Shown: positions 33,397 through 42,117 of the stretch, piece after piece
Position numbering within the stretch: the stretch's first letter is position 1
How the letters are laid out: the number at the start of each line of letters is the position of its first letter
DNA from: Spinactinospora alkalitolerans
Lineage (GTDB): Bacteria; Actinomycetota; Actinomycetes; Streptosporangiales; Streptosporangiaceae
Direction: 5' to 3'
NCBI RefSeq assembly: GCF_013408795.1
Contig: NZ_JACCCC010000001.1
Span: forward strand, 3,100,001-3,164,000
DNA length: 64,000 nucleotides
Position numbers and translations under genes: made by a program
The notes under the pieces: generated by a model
What the model saw: only the letters and a program-made list of their open reading frames with translations
What the model was told of the DNA's origin: nothing
The model's database searches: none

Positions 33397-34338
33397 ATGG
33401 AACCGCACCACGGCCTGCACACCATCGGCGAACTGGCCAAACGCACCGGCCTGCCGGTCAAGACCATCCGGTTCTACGCCGACGCCGGCATCGTGCCGCC
33501 GACCGGGCGCAGCCCCGCCGGGTACCGCCTCTACGACGCCGAGGCCACCGCGCGCCTGGACCTGGTGCGCACCCTGCGCGATCTCGGCATCGATCTGGCC
33601 ACCATCGGCCGGGTCCTGGCGCACGAGGCCGACCTCGGACAGGTCGCCGCCGCGCACGCCGATGCGCTGGACGCCCAGATCCGCCTGCTGCGCCTGCGCC
33701 GGGCCGTGCTGCGCACCGTCGCCCACCGAGACCCGACAGAAAGGGACATCAGCCTCATGAACAAGCTCGCCCGGCTCTCCGCCGAGGAGCGGCAGCACAT
33801 CATCGACGACTACCACGACGCCGTCTTCGGCGGCCTCGACATGGACGATGAGTTCGTCGCCAGGATCCGCTCGATCGGACCCGACCTGCCCGACGAGCCG
33901 ACCGCCGAACAGGTCGACGCCTGGGTCGAGCTCGCCGAACTCGTCTCCGACCCGGCCTACCGGGAGCGCGTCCGCGAGATGGCCCTCGGCCAGGCCCGTG
34001 CGCGCGCCGAGGGCGTCTACCGGCAGCCGCCGCAGGAGGTCGCCGAGCTCGTCTCCGGCAGGGCCGGGGCCGCGCTGAACGCCGGCCTCGACCCGGCCTC
34101 ACCCGCCGGACAGGCCGTCGTGGCCGAGGTGATGCCCGCCCTGGCCCAGGCGCACGGCCGCGCCGACACCCCGGACCGGTGGGCCGAGCTCGCCGACGAG
34201 TTCGCCGCCTACACCGACGCCCGCGTCGAGCGGTACTACCAGTTGATGGGCATCATCAACGGCTGGCCGCCCTTCGAGGCGCGGGTCCCGGCCTGGGAGT
34301 GGTTCATCGCCGCCCTGCGCGCCGGAGCCCGGAGCTGA
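33397..34338 (+). CDS. MerR-family regulator, TipA-like
   Basis: A 313-residue MerR regulator. The DNA-binding domain (about 7-75) shows HTIGELAKRTGLPVKTIRFYADAGIV and GYRLYD. A helical dimerisation segment follows (76-115), then a long C-terminal helical region (120-313) with QHIIDDYHDAVFGG, as in TipAS-type or related antibiotic-sensing domains. In TipA this part binds thiopeptides; whether it does here is unknown. It probably regulates itself through the 19-bp-spacer promoter. It converges on the Ser/Thr kinase across a strong hairpin. Confidence 0.9.
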   Translation: MEPHHGLHTIGELAKRTGLPVKTIRFYADAGIVPPTGRSPAGYRLYDAEATARLDLVRTLRDLGIDLATIGRVLAHEADLGQVAAAHADALDAQIRLLRLRRAVLRTVAHRDPTERDISLMNKLARLSAEERQHIIDDYHDAVFGGLDMDDEFVARIRSIGPDLPDEPTAEQVDAWVELAELVSDPAYRERVREMALGQARARAEGVYRQPPQEVAELVSGRAGAALNAGLDPASPAGQAVVAEVMPALAQAHGRADTPDRWAELADEFAAYTDARVERYYQLMGIINGWPPFEARVPAWEWFIAALRAGARS

Positions 34339-34360
34339 CCGGCGCCCGGCCGCGCGAAGA

Positions 34361-34398
34361 CGGCGGCCCCCGCCCGCATCCGCGGGCGGGGGCCGCCG
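34361..34398. terminator. Bidirectional terminator hairpin
   Basis: A perfect 17-bp GC stem (CGGCGGCCCCCGCCCGC, 34361-34377, with 34382-34398) has a 4-nt loop. It lies between the convergent MerR and protein-kinase genes, 22 and 37 nt from their stops. Confidence 0.88.
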
Positions 34399-34435
34399 AC
34401 CGGTCCGGTCCCGGTCGATCCCGGCTCGGCCGGGA

Positions 34436-36169
34436 TCAGCCGAAGAACCCGAAGTACCACAGCACACCGTTGGTGCCGGCGATCACCGCCAGCGCCAGCA
34501 TCACGCCCGTGACGAAGCTCGTGCGCGCCGAACGCACCAGGTACTCCAGCGCCACCACGTTGTTGAGCAGGAAGTAGCCCAGGAAGAGCGCGTGGAAGAA
34601 GCCTTCGCCGGTCAGGATGCCCCCGTAGGACCAGGGAGCGCCCCAGTAGACATCGGTGGTGGTGAACCACTGCCAGGCGTGGGAGGCGCCCCACCCCAGC
34701 GGGATCTGGATCAGCGGGATGATCAGCAGCGGCAGCAGCCTGGCGAAGCTCCACAGGCCCGGCTGCTCGGCCGTGCGGGCGTTGTACTCGGCTCGCCGGG
34801 CGGCCGCCCGCTCGGCGCGGATCCGCTCCTGGTGCGCGCGCTCGGCCTCGTCGCGGCGGCGCCGCTCCTCCTCCCGCAGCCGCTGCTCCTCCTCCTGGCG
34901 GTACCGGGCCCGGAGCTGCTCCTCCTCCTGCCCGCGGCGGCGCGACAGCTCGTCCCTGCGCGAGCCCCGGTACAGGTCGGAGTAGGCGTCCTCGTCCGCG
35001 GCCCCCCGCGTGTGCGCGCCCTGGCCGGTGGGCGGCATCGCCGACGTCGGCGCGGCGTGCCGGCCGTCCCCGCCGTAGACCGCGGTCTCGGGGTAGCCGG
35101 CGGTCCGGCCCGACTCCGCGCCGATGACCGACGTCGGATCCGCCGCCCCGTACCCGGTGGCCGCCCGCGTCGCCTGGTGGTCGCCCAGCGCCCCCGCCGC
35201 CGCGGCGCCCGCGGCGGCTCCCGCGCCGGCGGCCCCCGCCGCGCCCAGGACCGCCGTGGTGCCGTCGGCGTTGGTCGGCGACGTGGCCGGTGCGCCGCTC
35301 AGCGCCGCGTTGACCTTGTTGACCTGCTCCTGCACGCCGTGCATGAACACCGGCGGCAGCCAGGAGGTCCCGGCGGGGATGTCGCCCAGGGCGTCGAGCA
35401 CGTCGCCCGGCCCCGGGCGGTAGCGCTCGTCCTTGGCCAGGCACGCCGAGACCAGGCGCTGCAGCGACGGCGGCACCGCCGACAGGTCCGGCTCGTGCTG
35501 CAGGACGCGCATCACCATGGTCGGCATCGCGCCCTCGCCGAACGGGCCGACTCCCCCCGCCGCGTGGACCAGCACCGCGCCGTAGGCGAACATGTCGCTG
35601 CGGGGCGTCAGCGGCGCGCCCTGGATCTGCTCGGGCGACATGAAACCGGGCGTGCCGATGACCGACTGCGTGGCGGCGGTGCCGTCGGTGGCGCGCGCGA
35701 TGCCGAAGTCGATGACGCGCGGCCCGTCCTCGGCCAGCAGCACGTTGCCCGGCTTGAGGTCGCGGTGGATCAGTCCGACCCGGTGGATCTCGGTCAGCGC
35801 CTCGGCGAGCCCGGCGGCCAGCACCCGCAGCGTCTGCTCGGGCAGCGGGCCGTGGGCGCGCACGGCGTCGTCCAGCGGCAGCGACGGGACGTAGGAGGTG
35901 ACCAGCCAGGGCACCTCGCCCTCGGGGTCGGCGTCGATGACCGGGGCGGTGAACGCGCCGCTCACCTGGCGCGCCGCGGTGACCTCGCGGGCGAAGCGCT
36001 CCCGGAAGGAGGGGTCCGTGGCCAGGTGCGGGTGGATCCGCTTGACCGCCACGGCCCGCCCGCCGGCGGAGCGACCGAAGAACACCTGACCCATTCCCCC
36101 GGCGCCCAGCCGACCGATCAGCCGGTACCGGCCGATCCGCTCCGGGTCACCGTTCTCCAGTGGACCCAC
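34436..36169 (-). CDS. Membrane-anchored serine/threonine protein kinase
   Basis: A 577-residue Hanks-type kinase. The GTG at 36169 with GGAGG 6 nt upstream is the best start. The kinase domain (about 12-270) has RLGAGGMGQVFFG, Lys43, HRDLKPGN with Asp137, and DFG at 154. A linker rich in Ala, Gly and Thr follows. Next is a strongly charged Arg/Glu coiled coil (about 395-460), then three hydrophobic segments (472-577) with only short loops. No PASTA or other outside sensor domain is seen, which is unusual, since most bacterial STKs carry one. The coiled coil and membrane domain may scaffold a partner. Confidence 0.93.
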   Translation of the reverse strand: MGPLENGDPERIGRYRLIGRLGAGGMGQVFFGRSAGGRAVAVKRIHPHLATDPSFRERFAREVTAARQVSGAFTAPVIDADPEGEVPWLVTSYVPSLPLDDAVRAHGPLPEQTLRVLAAGLAEALTEIHRVGLIHRDLKPGNVLLAEDGPRVIDFGIARATDGTAATQSVIGTPGFMSPEQIQGAPLTPRSDMFAYGAVLVHAAGGVGPFGEGAMPTMVMRVLQHEPDLSAVPPSLQRLVSACLAKDERYRPGPGDVLDALGDIPAGTSWLPPVFMHGVQEQVNKVNAALSGAPATSPTNADGTTAVLGAAGAAGAGAAAGAAAAGALGDHQATRAATGYGAADPTSVIGAESGRTAGYPETAVYGGDGRHAAPTSAMPPTGQGAHTRGAADEDAYSDLYRGSRRDELSRRRGQEEEQLRARYRQEEEQRLREEERRRRDEAERAHQERIRAERAAARRAEYNARTAEQPGLWSFARLLPLLIIPLIQIPLGWGASHAWQWFTTTDVYWGAPWSYGGILTGEGFFHALFLGYFLLNNVVALEYLVRSARTSFVTGVMLALAVIAGTNGVLWYFGFFG

Positions 36170-36406
36170 GCCCAACCTCCGCTTCCGCCGTGCCACGAAC
36201 TCATGTCAGGAACCCCTGCGATCGTAACGAAGACTCGGAGCGTGCTGACCGGAAACACCCGTGAAGCAACCAATGTGACGGGGTTTTCGGCTGGGTTTTG
36301 CAAAGTCCGGGGTGCTTCCGCCTCGATGGTCGGGCCGCGCGCGCCGTGGGTGCGGATTTCCGGTATCGGGAGCCGTCGGATCTTTTATGTAAACACAGCC
36401 ACTACC

Positions 36407-36419
36407 TTTACAGCGTAGA
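36407..36419. promoter_or_regulatory. TTTACnnCGTAGA motif, copy 1
   Basis: TTTACAGCGTAGA lies in an AT-rich island (36380-36430) 65 bp upstream of the NUDIX gene. The same 13-mer form recurs at 42313-42325 (AA) and 43008-43020 (GG). It is a partial dyad (TnTAC...GTAnA), reminiscent of MecI/BlaI-type sites. The regulator is unknown. Confidence 0.45.
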
Positions 36420-36484
36420 TTTATTTTTCGACCGGGAACGAACGCTCGGCCCGCCCGCCCCGGCCGCTGGGCTAGCCTGCGGGC

Positions 36485-36952
36485 ATGGCGCAAATCCTCC
36501 CGGCGGAGCAGTGGTTCGCCTCGCTGCCGACCGCCTACCTCGCCGCCTCGGCCCTCATCACCGACGAGTCCGGCAACGTGCTGCTGGTCGACCCCAACTA
36601 CCGGGAGCACTGGACGCTGCCCGGCGGCGTGGTCGAGAACGGCGAGCCCCCGCACCTGGCGTGCGAGCGCGAGGTCGCCGAGGAGGTGGGGCTCACCGTG
36701 GCCGCGGGCCCGCTGCTGTCCTGCCACTGGAGCGCGCCGCGGGGCGTGCGGCCCAAACCGTTCATGTCCTTCGTCTTCGACTGCGGCACCGTCGCCGCCG
36801 GCACCCCCATCGTGCTGCAGGAGGAGGAGCTCGACGGCTACGCCTGGACCGAGCCCGAACGCGCGGTCGCCATGCTGCACCCGGCCATCGCGCCCCGACT
36901 CTCCGGCGCCCTGCGCGCCCGCGCCGAGGGCGGCGCGGTCTACGTCGCGTAG
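36485..36952 (+). CDS. NUDIX hydrolase
   Basis: A 155-residue NUDIX pyrophosphohydrolase. The Nudix box is complete and in frame: GGVVENGEPPHLACEREVAEEVGL at about residues 46-69, giving G-x5-E-x7-RE-x-x-EE-x-G. It hydrolyses a nucleoside-diphosphate derivative; specificity cannot be told. ATG at 36485. Divergent from the Ser/Thr kinase, with a 315-bp AT-richer intergenic region holding the TTTACnnCGTAGA motif. Confidence 0.94.
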   Translation: MAQILPAEQWFASLPTAYLAASALITDESGNVLLVDPNYREHWTLPGGVVENGEPPHLACEREVAEEVGLTVAAGPLLSCHWSAPRGVRPKPFMSFVFDCGTVAAGTPIVLQEEELDGYAWTEPERAVAMLHPAIAPRLSGALRARAEGGAVYVA

Positions 36953-37033
36953 AGGCCGACCGGACCCCCGCCGGCCGTCCCCGTCAGACGAACGCGCACA
37001 CCGTGCCGTCGGCCGAGCGGGTAAACCGCGCCG

Positions 37034-38026
37034 TCAACCGAACGTACAGGGGGTCAGGTACTCCGGCGTCGTGACCTTCGTGCGCCTGCTCGCCTCGCGC
37101 ACCTCGGCGGTGAACTCCTCGAGGCTCATCGACATCGCCGTGTCGGGCGTCGGCGGGTTGGCCAGCTCCCCCTCGAACACGTCCCAGTGGACCGGGACCA
37201 CGGTCGCCGGCCCGTCCAGCGCCTTGACCAGGCGGGGCACGTAGTCGTAGGTGGAGGAGGCGGCGGGCAGCGCGATCATCGCGACGTCGGGCTCCAGGCC
37301 GCTCAGGTTGCGCTCGACGAAGTCGCTGGCGCCCATGAGGAAGATCGACGGCCCGCCCTTGACCGTGACCTGGTAGGCCAGGGTGTCGCCCTCGGGCAGG
37401 TCGGCGATCGTGGCGGGGGCGCTCGGCGGGGTGAGGCGCACGCCGGAGAACAGCACGGCGTAGTTCTTGTTGCGGCTGTGCAGACTGGCCACGACCTCGA
37501 CGGTGAAATCGCCGAAGTCGAAGACCTCGCCGCCCTTGACCCCGCTGAGTCGGGAGTTCGGCACCGGGTCGAGCCCGTGCTCGGTCAGGTCGAACGCCGA
37601 GGCGAGGTTGCAGGTGGTCGCGGTGCCGACGATGCGGGCGCCGTGCCTGGCGGCGATGTAGGGCACGTCGGCGAAGTGGTCCCAGTGGGAGTGGGAGACC
37701 AGGATCAGCTCCGGCTCGCCCACGTGGGCGTCGACGGCCGCGGTGTCGACCGTCAGCGGCGTCGCGGCGTCGAACGCCCCGTCGTAGAGACCGGTCTTGA
37801 ACCGGGAGACGTAGGGGTCGAAGAGCACGGTGCGGCCGTTGATCTCGATGCGCCATCCCGAGGTGCCCAGCCAGGTGAGGTCGGCGGTCGCGCCGCCGCC
37901 TCCCCTGGCCGGCGCGGCCGCGGCCGCACCCGCGGCCGGGGGCGAGGCGACCCCCATGGTGGTGAGCGCGGCGCCGGCGGTGGCGGTGCGGAAGAACCCG
38001 CGCCGGTTGAAACGGAGATCGGACAC
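37034..38026 (-). CDS. Tat-exported MBL-fold metallo-hydrolase
   Basis: A 330-residue metallo-beta-lactamase-fold protein of the UlaG/YtnP-like group. The N-terminus has a Tat signal, NRRGFFRTATAGAAL, followed by a hydrophobic stretch and an AAAAAPA cleavage region. The metal site HxHxDH is SHSHWDHF near residue 110. LTWLGTSGWRIEINGRTVLFDPYVS is the family opening. The GTG at 38026 follows AAGGAG, so I reject the longer frame. Likely a secreted lactonase or phosphodiesterase-type hydrolase; the substrate is unknown. Monocistronic. Confidence 0.9.
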   Translation of the reverse strand: MSDLRFNRRGFFRTATAGAALTTMGVASPPAAGAAAAAPARGGGGATADLTWLGTSGWRIEINGRTVLFDPYVSRFKTGLYDGAFDAATPLTVDTAAVDAHVGEPELILVSHSHWDHFADVPYIAARHGARIVGTATTCNLASAFDLTEHGLDPVPNSRLSGVKGGEVFDFGDFTVEVVASLHSRNKNYAVLFSGVRLTPPSAPATIADLPEGDTLAYQVTVKGGPSIFLMGASDFVERNLSGLEPDVAMIALPAASSTYDYVPRLVKALDGPATVVPVHWDVFEGELANPPTPDTAMSMSLEEFTAEVREASRRTKVTTPEYLTPCTFG

Positions 38027-38189
38027 GAAGGCACTCCTTGGGGTGTGGGCCCGTGGGACTGGTGGGCGACACCGGAAAGCCAAGCACCGCCGGAGCGGCC
38101 GCGTCCAAGATCATCGGCGGCATCCGAGGATATGCGTTCACGTATTCCCGCAGGTGGCAGCGGAGCGGCCCGGCCGGGCGCCCGGGAAT

Positions 38190-39071
38190 TCATCCGTCCC
38201 GCAGCGCCTCCACGGCCGCCCGGGCCGCCCGCCCCATCACCAGGTCCACCTCCAGCCGCCGGGTGTGCAGCCGGCGGGCGCGGGCGAACACCGCCATGGC
38301 GTAGCGGCGGCCGTCGGGGTACTCGGCGACACCGGCCTCGATGTGCAGGCTCGGCAGCGTCCCGGTCTTGGCCGCCACGCGCACGCCGGGGTCGAAGCCC
38401 GAGGCCAGCCGGGTCCAGAAGATCTGGCCCGCCATGAAGGCGCGCACCGCCGCGCACGCCTCGGGCGGCCCGGCCTCGTCGCGCCAGATCAGCTCCAGCA
38501 GCCGGGCGATCTCCCCGGCCGTGCTGGAGGTGGTGTGCGCGGGGTCCAGCACGCGCAGCCCGTGCACCCGCTCCTCGGTGAGGGTGGGGAAGATCCGGGC
38601 GAACTCGGCGTCGTCGCGCGCGCCCACGTCGGCCAGCATCGACTCCAGCAGCTCGCGCGGGCCGCCGACGACCCGCGTGCGCTCCAGCCCGAGCTCGGCG
38701 GCCAGCAACTGCACGGTGTCGGAGCCGATGCGGCGCATCAGCAGGTCGGCGGCGGTGTTGTCGCTGACCGCCATAGCGAAGCGGGCGCAGTCGCGCAGCG
38801 ACAGCTCGACGTCGTCGGCGCAGCCCGCCGTCCCCCAGCCGCCCAACCGGTCGGCGGCGGTCACCAGCACCCGCTCGGCCGGGTCGACCTGGCCGGCCGC
38901 GGCCTGGCGGGCGAACTCCAGCACCAGCAGGATCTTGAACACCGAGGCGATGACCACCTGCTCGCCGGAGCCGACGCCGACGGCGCGGCCGTCGTCGACA
39001 TCGGTCACGTGCAGGCGGCCGTGCACGCCGGCCTCGGCGAAGATCGCCCGGATCCGTTCCTCGATCGACAC
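38190..39071 (-). CDS. Class A beta-lactamase-like serine hydrolase
   Basis: A 293-residue penicillin-recognising serine hydrolase. Ser43-x-x-Lys46 (ASVFK), SDN at 103-105 and KTG at 235-237 are all in place and order. There is no signal peptide or Tat motif; the GTG at 39071 starts VSIEERIRA. A cytoplasmic esterase or transpeptidase-like function is therefore at least as likely as resistance. The omega-loop glutamate of true class A enzymes is not clearly placed. It is divergent from a LysR regulator by 61 bp, the classic ampC/ampR-like layout. Confidence 0.88.
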   Translation of the reverse strand: MSIEERIRAIFAEAGVHGRLHVTDVDDGRAVGVGSGEQVVIASVFKILLVLEFARQAAAGQVDPAERVLVTAADRLGGWGTAGCADDVELSLRDCARFAMAVSDNTAADLLMRRIGSDTVQLLAAELGLERTRVVGGPRELLESMLADVGARDDAEFARIFPTLTEERVHGLRVLDPAHTTSSTAGEIARLLELIWRDEAGPPEACAAVRAFMAGQIFWTRLASGFDPGVRVAAKTGTLPSLHIEAGVAEYPDGRRYAMAVFARARRLHTRRLEVDLVMGRAARAAVEALRDG

Positions 39072-39132
39072 GCGCGCAACGTTATCCGCGCCGGCGTCCG
39101 GACGGTCATAGGCCGTCGCATATCGTCGCACC

Positions 39133-40089
39133 GTGGATCTGTCCCGCCATCTCGGAAACTTCCTCGCGGTCGCCGAGGAGCTGCACTTCACCCGCGCCGC
39201 CGAGGTGCTGGGCATGGCGCAGCCGCCGCTGAGCCAGTCGATCCGGCGCCTGGAGCGCGAGCTGGGCGTCGCCCTGTTCGACCGCGGCGCGCGGCAGGTG
39301 GAGCTGACGACGGCCGGGCAACTGCTGGTGGCCGAGGCGCGGGAGTTCGTGGCGCGCGAGGAGCGGCTGCGGGCACTCATGCGCCAGGCCCGCGACGGCG
39401 AGCTGGGCACGCTGCGCGCCGGGGTGCCGCCCGAGACCTCGGCGGTCACGCTGCGCGCGCTGATGGCGGGCCTAGCCGAGCGGGCGCCGGAGCTCACCGT
39501 GGACCTGGCGGAGCTCACCACCGCCGAGCAGGTGCGCGGACTCGCCTCGGGCCAGCTCGACGTCGGCCTCGTACACGCCCCGGTCGACGCCACCGATCTG
39601 CGGGCCGGCCCCGCCGTGCAGACCGTGCTGGGCGCGGTGCTGCCGCGGACGTCGCCGCTGGCGCGCGCCCGCGAACTGGAGCTGGCCGACCTGGCCGGCC
39701 ACGAGCTGATCGCGTTCCCGCGCGCGGCGGCGCCCGGCGCCTACGACCGCCTGCTCGCGCTCTGCCGCGACGGGGGCTTCTCCCCCGCCCGGGTCCGGCA
39801 CGCCCGCAACCCCGAGTTCGTGCTCGGCCTCGTGCTCGCCGGCCAGGGGGTGGCCTTCGAGGAGGAGCGGATGGCCCGCAGGGAACCGCGGGTGGCGTGG
39901 CGGCCCCTCGCCGGGACCCCGCTGCTCCGCCGCGTGACGGCCGTCTGGCCGGACCAGTCCCCGCACCCGACCGCGTCCCGCTTCGCCGCGATCGCCGCCG
40001 ATGTGCTGTGCCGGGACGAGACGGCCACCGTCCCGCTCACCTCCCCCTCGACCCCCCGCCCGTGGTCGGTCGTCTACACCCCGCCGTAG
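39133..40089 (+). CDS. LysR-family transcriptional regulator
   Basis: A 318-residue LysR regulator. The winged helix (2-60) reads NFLAVAEELHFTRAAEVLGMAQPPLSQSIRRLE at residues 9-41. The effector domain runs to about 300. The start is the GTG at 39133. It is divergent from the beta-lactamase-like hydrolase, which is its likely target. The 3' end overlaps the convergent sulfite-oxidase-like gene by 16 bp. The effector is unknown. Confidence 0.92.
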   Translation: MDLSRHLGNFLAVAEELHFTRAAEVLGMAQPPLSQSIRRLERELGVALFDRGARQVELTTAGQLLVAEAREFVAREERLRALMRQARDGELGTLRAGVPPETSAVTLRALMAGLAERAPELTVDLAELTTAEQVRGLASGQLDVGLVHAPVDATDLRAGPAVQTVLGAVLPRTSPLARARELELADLAGHELIAFPRAAAPGAYDRLLALCRDGGFSPARVRHARNPEFVLGLVLAGQGVAFEEERMARREPRVAWRPLAGTPLLRRVTAVWPDQSPHPTASRFAAIAADVLCRDETATVPLTSPSTPRPWSVVYTPP

Positions 40090-40790
40090 CGGCCGCCGCG
40101 AGGGCGCCACTCGGAGCCGGCGTAGCGCGCGTAGCGCCGCCGCACCGGCGCGACCTGCATGCGCCACAGCGGGCGCCACACGCGGCCGGGCAGGATTCGG
40201 CTCCGCTCCTCGCGCCGGACCCGGCCGCGGGGGTGCTCCGCCCAGCCGGCGGACCCGGAGGCGTGGCGGAGGCGGTACTCCACCGCGCACACGTGCCGGA
40301 CGCTCTTGTAGCCGTAGTGCGCGGGGGCGACCAGGCGCAGCGGCGCTCCACGCTCGACCGTGAGCGGGACGCCGTCGAGGGTGTCGGCGAGCAGGACGTC
40401 CTCGCTGAGGGCGTCATCGAGCCGCAGGCAGCCGCGGTAGCCGTCGAGGCCGACGAACACGACCCACGAGCACCGCGGATGGGCGGCGACCCGCTGGACG
40501 AGCGACTCGTGCACCGCCCGGAAGGGGACGCCGCCCCACGTGAGTCCGGTCGCGCTCCAGGTCGTCACGCAGTGGAGGTCGCTCCTCGCCTCCCGCCGCC
40601 CGGGCAGCGCCATGAGCTCGCCGACCGGGATCTGCGTGGGGCCGCGCACCGCGCCGCCCACCCGGACCACCGGGCGGTCGGGGACCACCGGGCGCACCGC
40701 CGCGAACTCCGGCAGGCCGAACCTGCGCAGAGGGGCCTGCCTCTGCCCCGGGGGCAGCGACCGCGCCCCGCCGTCCGCCGCGTTCACCAT
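40074..40790 (-). CDS. Small sulfite-oxidase-like molybdopterin oxidoreductase
   Basis: A 238-residue protein with only the molybdopterin (sulfite-oxidase/YedY) domain. Cys74 in DLHCVTTWSATGLTWGGV is the expected molybdenum ligand. RLVAPAHYGYKSVRHVCAVEY is the conserved C-terminal region. It lacks the Ig-like dimerisation domain and has no Tat signal, so it is cytoplasmic. The tail is very basic and Arg/Trp-rich. The ATG at 40790 has GAGGAGG. The upstream codirectional gene encodes a polytopic membrane protein with CxxC pairs, a possible redox partner, though a palindrome separates them. Confidence 0.88.
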   Translation of the reverse strand: MVNAADGGARSLPPGQRQAPLRRFGLPEFAAVRPVVPDRPVVRVGGAVRGPTQIPVGELMALPGRREARSDLHCVTTWSATGLTWGGVPFRAVHESLVQRVAAHPRCSWVVFVGLDGYRGCLRLDDALSEDVLLADTLDGVPLTVERGAPLRLVAPAHYGYKSVRHVCAVEYRLRHASGSAGWAEHPRGRVRREERSRILPGRVWRPLWRMQVAPVRRRYARYAGSEWRPRGGRYGGV

Positions 40791-40926
40791 CGCGTCCTCC
40801 TCTGGGCGACCGGAAAACCGTGCTCTCGGGGGCCCCGCCCTCCGGGACCCTCGGTGTGGGACCGGCCGCGGGGACCGCTCCAGCGGGGGCGGCACCGTCC
40901 GCCGGCCCCCGCTCCTCTTCGGGACC

Positions 40927-40960
40927 GGTGTCCCCGCCGGCCGCGGCCGGCGGGGACACC
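40927..40960. terminator. 34-bp perfect palindrome
   Basis: Arms of 17 bp, GGTGTCCCCGCCGGCCG and its complement, meet without a loop. It lies 18 nt past the stop of the membrane-protein gene in its direction and is its likely terminator. Confidence 0.75.
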
Positions 40961-40977
40961 CCGGACGGAAGCGGGCC

Positions 40978-42117
40978 TCACACGGCCGCTTCGTCCGGCA
41001 CGGCCGCCTCCGCCTGCTCGCCGCCGCGGCCGCAGGTGCGGCAGGCGCCTCGGCGGCGCAGGTGGTAGGCGAGCGTCGCCGCGGCCAGGGCCACGCCCCA
41101 CAGCGGCCAGGGCAGGGCCGGTGCCACGGCCATCCAGTCGGCCGAGTCCGTGGTCACCGTCCGGGCGAAGCCGCTCCACATCCCGATGCCGCCGACCGTG
41201 ACCAGAACCGAGACGATCGAGGCGGGGACGACCGCCAGCGAGATCGGCACCCTGCGGCCGGCCAGGCCGACCATCCAGCGGGGGAAGACCTCGCCCCAGC
41301 GCTGCACCAGGCCCAGCGTGAGGATCGCGCCGACGACGCCGAACGTCGCGAGGAACGCACCGGAGGTCCACGCGCCCTGCTCCCGGCCTTGGCGCAGGAA
41401 GTCCTCGCTGATGCCGAGCGGGATGCCCAGCGCCCAGGCGTAGCGGCTGACGGCGTAGAGCACCGGGATCACCGCGGCGACGTAGGCGGCCACGCGGCCC
41501 CAGCGCGCCGCCGAGGCCGGGGCGGTCCACCCCTGGGTCCCGGAGCGGCGGCCGCACGCCATGCAGGCGTCGCCGGTGCGGCGCGCGTAGGCCACGGTGG
41601 CCATGAGCCACAGGAACCCGCCGACCACGCACAGGTACTGGTGCGGTATCGGCCAGGCGACCACGGCGTTGACGAAGACCTCGCCCACCGGGGCGCCGGT
41701 GGTCAGCCCGTAGACGCCGTAGGGGACGTAGCCCAGCGCAGCGAGGAGGTTGACGTCGGTCATCGCGAGCAACAGCAGCGCCGAGGCCGCGCACCCCGCA
41801 GCCGTCAGCGCCGGACGGCCGGTGCGCGCGCCGCGCAGCATCGCCGCGGCCACCACCGCCATCGGCAGGCCCAGCAGCACGACGGCCGTCCAGGCCGCCG
41901 ACGGCCCGAAGCGGCCGAGCAGCGCCGCACCGGGAAGCCGCGCGGTCTCCCCCGTGTAGGGAAAGCCCGTGCCGCTCCACGCCCAGTAGGCCGCGATCAG
42001 CGCGTACCCGATCGACCAGGCGAGCGCCGCGTAGGGCGCCCACACCCGCCACCGCCCCGGCCGGCCCGCCCGAGGCCGCTCCGGGGCGGCCGGCGCGGTG
42101 TTCTCCCGTGCTCGCAT
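40978..42117 (-). CDS. Polytopic membrane protein with CxxC pairs, unknown function
   Basis: A 379-residue integral membrane protein with about eight to nine helices; family not recognised. Two cysteine pairs face the same side: CMACGRR in a loop near residues 185-191, and CRTCGRG in the soluble tail near 358-364. They may bind metal or act as redox thiols. The Pro/Arg-rich N-terminus precedes WRVWAPYAALAWSIGY. It is upstream of the small sulfite-oxidase-like gene on the same strand, which suggests an electron-transfer or assembly role by context only. Confidence 0.8.
   Translation of the reverse strand: MRARENTAPAAPERPRAGRPGRWRVWAPYAALAWSIGYALIAAYWAWSGTGFPYTGETARLPGAALLGRFGPSAAWTAVVLLGLPMAVVAAAMLRGARTGRPALTAAGCAASALLLLAMTDVNLLAALGYVPYGVYGLTTGAPVGEVFVNAVVAWPIPHQYLCVVGGFLWLMATVAYARRTGDACMACGRRSGTQGWTAPASAARWGRVAAYVAAVIPVLYAVSRYAWALGIPLGISEDFLRQGREQGAWTSGAFLATFGVVGAILTLGLVQRWGEVFPRWMVGLAGRRVPISLAVVPASIVSVLVTVGGIGMWSGFARTVTTDSADWMAVAPALPWPLWGVALAAATLAYHLRRRGACRTCGRGGEQAEAAVPDEAAV

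Noticed and set aside
36380-36430. tRNA or attachment site in the AT-rich island before the NUDIX gene
   Set aside because: No cloverleaf can be formed, and there is no integrase or phage gene in the window.
38190-39071. Calling the beta-lactamase-like gene an antibiotic-resistance determinant
   Set aside because: There is no export signal and no clear omega-loop glutamate, so resistance is unsupported.
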